Below, piece after piece: positions 58,337 through 64,000 of a stretch of DNA of 64,000 nt. The stretch is taken from assembly GCA_013398295.1 (NCBI GenBank), contig VZSF01008484.1:124001-188000 (forward strand), given 5' to 3'. The notes under the pieces were generated by a model that saw only the letters and a list, made by a program, of their open reading frames with translations, was not told where the DNA came from and did not search any database. Every line of letters begins with the position of its first letter. The stretch's first letter is position 1. A program made the position numbers and the translations under genes. This DNA is from Chionis minor (taxonomy: Eukaryota > Chordata > Aves > Charadriiformes > Chionididae).

Positions 58337-58440
58337 GGTAAGGCAATTAACTTAGGAGTCAGAGCTAAGGCACTGGAGTGCTGATCTTCTAGGACTCAAT
58401 CTTGCAGTGGGTGGCAGGTAAGATAATTCTTGGGAATGAC
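58337..58440 (+). mobile_element. Possible MIR 5' fragment
   Basis: GCAATTAACTTAGGAGTCAG resembles the MIR-type 'gcactggactaggagtcag' and is followed by a loose TTCTAGGACTCAATCTTGCAG counterpart of 'ttctaatcccagctctgc'. Weak, single-region similarity. The two CAG|GTAA words here are splice-donor-like but unpaired. Confidence 0.3.
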
Positions 58441-58958
58441 AGGTAATACTAAAAGAGACTCCACCTGCTAATTGCAGAATGATAAACTGGGACTGCAGTC
58501 CCTGCCGGCATACAAAACCTCAGGAGCCAGGGAAAGGAGGGTTTGGCCACACAGGGAGGACAGGGAGACAGGAGAGGATAAGGGCAAGCAGACACAAAGG
58601 CGCATGAAACCGGCTTGAAGAAACTAAAAACGATTGAAGGGAACAGGCGGACAGTGGCAGCAGAGCTGGCGTTCATTCTCCCAGGCAGTTTTCCGCACAT
58701 GGCTCTTCCACCTCCAGCATTCACCACGAGTAGAATAGCGCTGGAGTGGCTGAACGGTCAAATCCGGAGATGGAAGAAGCCCGGCAGTTGTTGGAGTTTG
58801 GATCAAAGGGAGACGTTTGCTTTTGAGTCTTGAGATTTGATTTTCTCAGTTCCGAGTTAAATCCCAAAGCAGAAGCTGCTTGTTTCCCTGTTTAAATGTG
58901 ACCAAAAACTTATAATAACAGCCACTCCTGCAAGAGTTTGATGTACAATATTGTGGGA

Positions 58959-58984
58959 CTCACGAGAGCAGTGACTCTTGTGAG
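58959..58984. other. 10-bp stem-loop
   Basis: CTCACGAGAG (58959-58968) pairs with CTCTTGTGAG (58975-58984), with one G-T wobble in RNA and a 6-base loop. Too short for a microRNA precursor and without a T-run for a terminator-like role. Probably chance. Confidence 0.55.
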
Positions 58985-59319
58985 ATTTCCATCATTTTGT
59001 GGAAGGATCTCTTAGATCAACTTTTATGATAATAACAGCATTGAATCTGAACCTGAATTTTAGGTTAGGTTTAGTTCCGGATCTTTCAGTCATTCTAAAA
59101 TGAACTTCCCTCTTCAGCTCACACATACATAGAGGGAGGAAAGCAAAGGAAGAAAAAGCCATCATAAAATGTTTGCTAATGAAGGGAATGAAGCACCTGT
59201 GATCTCACACGTATTATTTCTATTTTCAACGACGAATGCAAAGTCCATTGCGTGGAATTTAAACCACTGTCGCTGAGCTAACTGTAGGAACACGGCGTTA
59301 CTGTGGAAAATTCCTGATT

Positions 59320-59440
59320 AAAGTCTGCAAAGAATTTCCTATGCAGAGGCTGTTTATTAATAGGTACCTCAGCCTCGCATCTGACATTGACAATTCTGCC
59401 CTTTAAACGCATCATTTTGCAAGCAGCGTGATAAAATGCC
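59320..59440. promoter_or_regulatory. Candidate conserved non-coding element
   Basis: Repeat-free DNA with GGCTGTTTATTAATAGG, TGACATTGACAATTC (SOX-like CATTGACAAT) and ACGCATCATTTTGCAAG. Motif content only; no transcript or conservation evidence is available from the sequence. Confidence 0.2.
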
Positions 59441-59578
59441 GCACTACTTTTTTGTGTGTGTGAAGAGAGAGCCTGTCCCAGCCCTCCCCCTCAGGCCTCC
59501 ACCAGCTGTAACCGCTACAGTTTGCTTTGCTAAGCACAGGAACAAAAACTGCAGCCATGAAATTATTTTAACGAGACC

Positions 59579-59623
59579 AAAAAAAAAAAAAAAAAAAGAA
59601 AAAAAAAAGACAACAACAACAAC
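59579..59623. repeat. Poly-A tract followed by (CAA)n
   Basis: About 19 A, one G, 9 A, then G and four to five CAA units. It resembles an aged poly(A) tail decayed into a simple repeat, but no retroposed body is recognised upstream. Confidence 0.85.
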
Positions 59624-60068
59624 TTGCCCAAGTGATGCTTGGAAAAAAAATAAACTCCTCTCTCTAAACTAATTAAACTGTACTATGTGTCCTTGTGCAG
59701 TTCCTGGCGTTTTTCTGGTTCACTCAGTTTCAATAGATGCACAAGGACCGGAGCCAGAGCTCCTGAGTGACTAGTTCAGAACAAAAGCAGGTCTCCTGAG
59801 TATTCTTGAGCAGCCAGCAAATTGAGGGAAAGTTATTTTGGGTTAATCAATGTACTTCAGTTGCAATCACATTTAGCTTCTAACAGAGGAGCCTGCAAAC
59901 AAGGAATTACTGTTCTGAGCTCGGCTATGGATGGGACTGGAAAGTGTTACTGGCTAGACTGTGCTCTTCTCAATGCCTTTTTTTTTTCTCCTCCCCTCCT
60001 TTTTTCTTTTGCGCCCTGAATTTGGTTTGGCAGTTTTACATGTCCTCTCCATTTGCATTTCCCCCCCT

Positions 60069-60090
60069 GTTTATTTATTTATTTATTATT
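60069..60090. repeat. (TTTA)n microsatellite
   Basis: Five TTTA units after a C7 run. A tetranucleotide repeat. Confidence 0.85.
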
Positions 60091-62859
60091 GGCACCGGTA
60101 GCATGGGAAATTATTGGCAGTCGCTTAAATGTCCCCGCAGGGGAGAATTCTTGCCATGTTCTAGCTAGGCCTACCGTATGGAGCTAGAGCAACTGTGATC
60201 AGTGCTCAGCTTCCCGGCAGTAAATCCCTGATTTATGCAGGTTTATGTTTATGAGGGCTGGTGGTGGAAATCGCTGAGGTGTGGCGAAGCAGGGGGATGG
60301 GTACCTCCAGCGTCCTGGAGGACAGGCAGGATGCAGTAGAAGTTCCTTGGCTCAGACTCCCGGGTGAGTTTAACAGCCCGTACTTAGGTGTGTAAATACG
60401 AAATGATTTCTTTTGACAATCGCTTCTCCTTTTGAGGATCCTGAATGTCGGAAAATGGGACTCCCTTCCCCCACGTCCTTCCACAAATCTGGCCGCTGGC
60501 TATGAGGTGTGAAGTGCTCACAGACACCACCTGGGTGAGGGTCCCAGTGCATGGGGTGCTGCAGGGTGCTGCCGTCTCGCCCGTCTTCTGCACCAGTTTT
60601 GGGGCACCAGTGCCGCCGCAGTGCCTAGACCAGCCCTAGCGAACCTTCCTGGCCCTGTGACCAGAAGCTTTCATAGGTATTTACAGCCCTGAAAGCCATC
60701 GTCTGTTAAATGGACTCCTAAATTATTGCTCCTGCTGCAGTGTTTTATTCATTCAGCCACTCCTTACCATTCATGTATGTGCTGTTACGCTACAAAAATG
60801 CCAGGAGTCTGGGCACTCAGGCTGTGCTGGAAGAACCAGTTCAATAGATCCATATCTATCAGTTCAAGCAGAGCCGTTGCTCTCAGTGCAATCTCCAAAT
60901 CCAACTCTTCCATCCTTTTGGACTGCAGACTCTCCTAATCCCAGCGAGGCTCCTGCCTGTCCACATACCAATAATCCCCCCTCAATACTGACATTTCAGT
61001 CACCCTTTCAAAACTTGGTCGGTTCAAAGGTTGAGATGCCCAGACCCCACTGAATTCATGCAGGAGTTTGGGGTTCATGAAGCACAGGCAAAAGGTCTGC
61101 ATGTTACCTAATTTCTTGTAATTAAAGGTTTACCTGGACAGACAAAAATCCAGGCAGATTCCCAGACAAGTCTGGATGTTTTACATCCCATCTGTCCTCC
61201 TGGTAAGATACACATCAGTATATATCGCCTTAAAGTTTTCACTTCATGAGGCTGCTCTTCAGGTCAGCAGAATACTGTTACTGGGGCACCTTCTTGAAAT
61301 AAAACAGGTTTTCTTTCAGGTTTGCACAAGCCTGAGCCCTAGTGCAGCGCTATTGTGCAACATGGTGTTCAGACACCTGGCTGTGCCTCCTTCTCCACCT
61401 GTGCCTCCCCAAATGGGTCGCTGGGCTGTCTAGCAATGGTCCAGCTCTCTCTCAATGGAAAAGGTGGGCCTAAACCATGATTTCATCTCCAGATACCAAC
61501 AAACTCTGGATCTAAATCCCAGTTTTGCAGCTTTGTGTACCAGGATGACATAAGTGTAGCGTGCAGCATCCTGCTGCCCACTGGCATCATCAGGACGGCG
61601 TCCCCTGGTAGGCATGTGGTCCTACAGAAGACCTTTAATCTGACCACGATCAGGTTTAAGTGATGTACTGTATCGCAATCACAGACCTGTGAGCCTGGCA
61701 ACACTCAGCCCAAGGAGAGTTAAACCTCCAAATTTGTGCGTTGAGACTCACAGTCTCATAGAGGTAAGCGAACACGAGCACATCCAGATCTATAAATGCT
61801 GCTTTTGTTGTCGCTCGTACTCTGAGAAACTTCTGTGGGTGAGACCTTCTGTTTCAGAGACTTACAGTCCATCTGCTCTGGAATTGTATGTGAACATTTT
61901 CTAGTTCAGCTCCTTCTGTTAATTTTTGTTTTGAGGGGCTGTTTAAAAATGTCTTTATCTGGGTTTGCTTGTGCCGTGCTTGCAGGATTCTTGGGTGGAA
62001 GCCATGTCTTGGAATCCCATAACTTTCTCAGGCATGTTTTCCAGTGCTTACCGTGCTCTGCAATGGTTGTCTCTGCTGCCATTGTTTTTTTGGCTTTGAA
62101 ATAATTATTTTTATCATTTTTCCATCCTGCCCTTTTCCTTTAGCATTTCTTCTTAAAGCAGTTTTCTTTTAGCTTCCTTGATTAAATATATATTCAGATG
62201 TCCTGCTTTCTGGAGTTGCATCTGAACCAAGATTGTAGACCTGAGTGCTAAGTGTCAGGCTGAGACAAAATGCTGCTTTGTCTTTGACGTTCACATTTTC
62301 TGAGACTGTTTTGTTGAGACCACATCAAAATGCGAAACAGAGATCCGGACCTGTAAGTGTGAAAACTTGCTTACTTGCAATTGCAGGTGGTTTTGAAGGG
62401 CTGTTTATAAACACTCGAAAACTGAGTGTTACAAGAGTTACTCTGATTTATTGTGCCAAGTAACAGTTAAACTTTGAAAAGTCTCAGTGATTGAGAGAAA
62501 GGAAGGGTTTTGGCATGGAGATCAAGCTTTAGTACCTCTAGGCAATTGTATATGACCAAATCTGTTTGGCCCTTGGTTTTGGGGTTTTACAATACTTGGT
62601 CTGCCAAAGCAGTGTCAAGCCTTACACACTCAAAGCACTGCACAGGAGGTTAACACCAGCCCATACCTCTAACGCAGCAGGAAACTTGCACCACCAACCC
62701 CAAATACTCTACGCACAGATCTGAAAGCAGGAACACTTGAGAGTCTGATTTGCACTGGGAGACGAGAGGATTCGACTGCAGAGAGCAATTGCACATGCTC
62801 AAATGCTGCCTCTGAAGCCACGGCACATGGTGCCAGCTGGAGCAAGAAGTGCCAGTGTC

Positions 62860-62965
62860 AGGTGGGACTCTGCTCCCAGCTCTGCCAGTCACACACGGGG
62901 TGACGGCGGGAGAATTCACTTCACCTCTTTGAGCTACAGCTTTTCTGCCCGTAATGTGCTAGCGT
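62860..62965 (+). mobile_element. MIR element
   Basis: The order is that of sense-strand MIR: GGGACTCTGCTCCCAGCTCTGCCAGTC (like 'gggttcgaatcccggctctgccact'), ACACACGGGGTGAC (like 'agctgtgtgacc'), AATTCACTTCACCTCTTTGAGC (like 'aagtcacttaacctctctgtgcc') and TACAGCTTTTCTGCCCGTAATGTG (like 'tcagtttcctcatctgtaaaatg'). Several collinear blocks make this the clearest MIR in the window. Inactive and ancient. Confidence 0.68.
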
Positions 62966-63854
62966 GAACCTTAAATAATCAATGCCAACAAAGCTCTCCT
63001 AGAGCCTCAATGAAAAATGCTTCCCAAACAGGAAGTGTTATTTGTGCACGGTCCAGGAGGCAGGAATGGCGAGCAGAGGTGTCTGTCCTGCCTCTGACCT
63101 TGCAGTTTCTCACTTTTGGCAATTTAAGTCAGGTGCCTCTTTTCTTCTTCTTCCCATTATCTTCATGCAGTTGTCTGTGAGCCTTACTACAACAAGCATT
63201 TATTTTATTCCAATAAGTAGCTCTAATTAAATTAAGCTGCTTCTATGACCAACAGGTCAAATTTCTCAACTACAATTGACATTTACATTCTTATTGTGTC
63301 TTCCTTATTGGATTAAGTCTTGATCAAGGAAAATCATTTACTGGGGCAGCATCCACAGAGGGACAAAACAACGTTCTGCAGCCTGTTCGCTGCCTGCGTG
63401 GTTTGAGAGGCACCGCAAACCACAGGGTGATCCGGGCCTGTTTTCTCCAGCCATTTGCCAGCTTGCTGGCTAGTGGTCAACAAGTTCTCTTGACTGAAAG
63501 TTGTTAGCATTCAGGTATATTTATTTATAGGCTTGTATGTTCTGACTGTGTCATGGATGTTTATGATTTAGCTCCTCTGTTCTCTCCAAGAATGTCCTAT
63601 TTCATTGGCAGTTTTCACAGAGGCCAAGGGGAGACCATGTCTTGACAATAAATTCTCTTCACAAGCTAGGAGGGGCTTGCAAGGTCAGAGCTGAAATACA
63701 CATTATGCATATTGTATTAGGTTTATTTTTATGTGCAATACATATATATTCTGAGTGTTGAAAAAGCAAGACTTGGTTCTGCAGCCCTCAGCTTCTCCCT
63801 GCAAAAAAGACAGACTTCTGGTTAAAAAATGTCAGGAGCTCTTGCTTCTCTTTC

Positions 63855-63869
63855 TTTTTTTTTTTCTTT
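63855..63869. repeat. Poly-T tract
   Basis: Eleven T followed by CTTT. Low-complexity DNA near the right edge. Confidence 0.8.
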
Positions 63870-64000
63870 AATAGGGATGTTTGGGCTGAGTTTAAAAAAG
63901 AAATTATTTAACTTCTGATTTATGAGGCTTAAGGGTCATGTTTTTAAGCTTTTCTTTGCAGCCATGAGACCTAGGAAAAAATGAAAGCGCAAGCTTTCAG

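Larger units (their letters stand above)
58141..64000. other. AT-leaning unique DNA, right flank
   Basis: No gene recognised. Listed separately are a possible MIR at 58.34 kb, a hairpin at 58.96 kb, A-rich/CAA and TTTA repeats at 59.58 and 60.07 kb, an enhancer-like stretch at 59.32 kb and a MIR at 62.86 kb. Open frames reach at most 92 codons. The last kilobase is AT-rich with T-rich tract 63855-63865. Nothing suggests a gene boundary at the right edge. Confidence 0.5.

Noticed and set aside
61480..61560. MIR-like phrase GGATCTAAATCCCAG
   Set aside because: Single short match to the MIR 5' region with none of the following blocks in order.
1..64000. tRNA, rRNA, known microRNA, CRISPR array or viral/ERV genes
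   Set aside because: Looked for pol III box sequences, common conserved microRNA mature sequences, regularly spaced repeats and retroviral-type protein motifs by eye; none was found. This is not an exhaustive search.

Overview
The window looks like non-coding genomic DNA from a bird, or less likely another archosaur or turtle. The evidence is the repeats. Two well-preserved CR1 LINE 3' ends (2030-2551 on +, 39457-40165 on -) carry recognisable remnants of the CR1 ORF2 C-terminus, and there are a short CR1 tail (48832-48868) and an older CR1-type fragment (57967-58140). Several eroded fragments resemble MIR/CORE-SINEs. Recognised interspersed repeats cover only a few percent of the window. That sparseness fits a bird genome better than a crocodile or turtle genome. 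There is no sign of bacterial, plasmid or viral gene organisation: no ribosome-binding-site-led gene chains, operons or CRISPR array.

I could not identify any protein-coding gene or exon of a known family. The many open frames are short, overlap on both strands and show no recognisable domain. The two longest (about 240 codons, at 4986-5717 and 27711-28427) lie over or beside GC-rich, CpG-rich DNA, where long open frames arise by chance. Short exons inside this sequence cannot be excluded by eye, so the window is best described as intergenic or intronic.

Layout. 1-2 kb is AT-leaning unique DNA with homeodomain-type motifs. 2.03-2.55 kb is a 5'-truncated CR1. 4.29 kb has a compact E-box/GC-box motif and 5.27-5.59 kb a CpG-rich block. 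6-17 kb is mostly unique DNA with MIR-like scraps (6.5, 12.74 kb), a 22-A tract (12.71 kb), a conserved-looking AT-rich segment (13.2 kb) and a diverged local duplication (14.6-14.78 kb). 17.04-17.31 kb is CpG-rich. 17.3-27.4 kb is unique DNA with several C- or G-rich tracts. 27.42-27.61 kb is the densest CpG cluster. 31-34 kb is GC-rich, with a canonical G-quadruplex motif and a CpG-rich patch at 33.6 kb. 34.9-35.1 kb has a microsatellite and a MIR-like element, and 35.85-36.0 kb another CpG patch. 39.46-40.17 kb is the second large CR1. 42-48 kb is AT-rich unique DNA with MIR-like fragments. 52.74-53.22 kb is the longest CpG-island-like block, followed by GT repeats. 54-64 kb is AT-rich with enhancer-like segments, an older CR1 fragment, A-rich and TTTA repeats, and a clear MIR-like element at 62.86 kb.

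There are no genes to join into a pathway. The most plausible role of the window is regulatory: a repeat-poor stretch with four to six CpG-rich patches that could be promoters or distal elements of unseen transcripts, and AT-rich segments dense in homeodomain, forkhead and RUNX-like motifs. That role is inference. Whole-genome alignment and transcript data would decide it.
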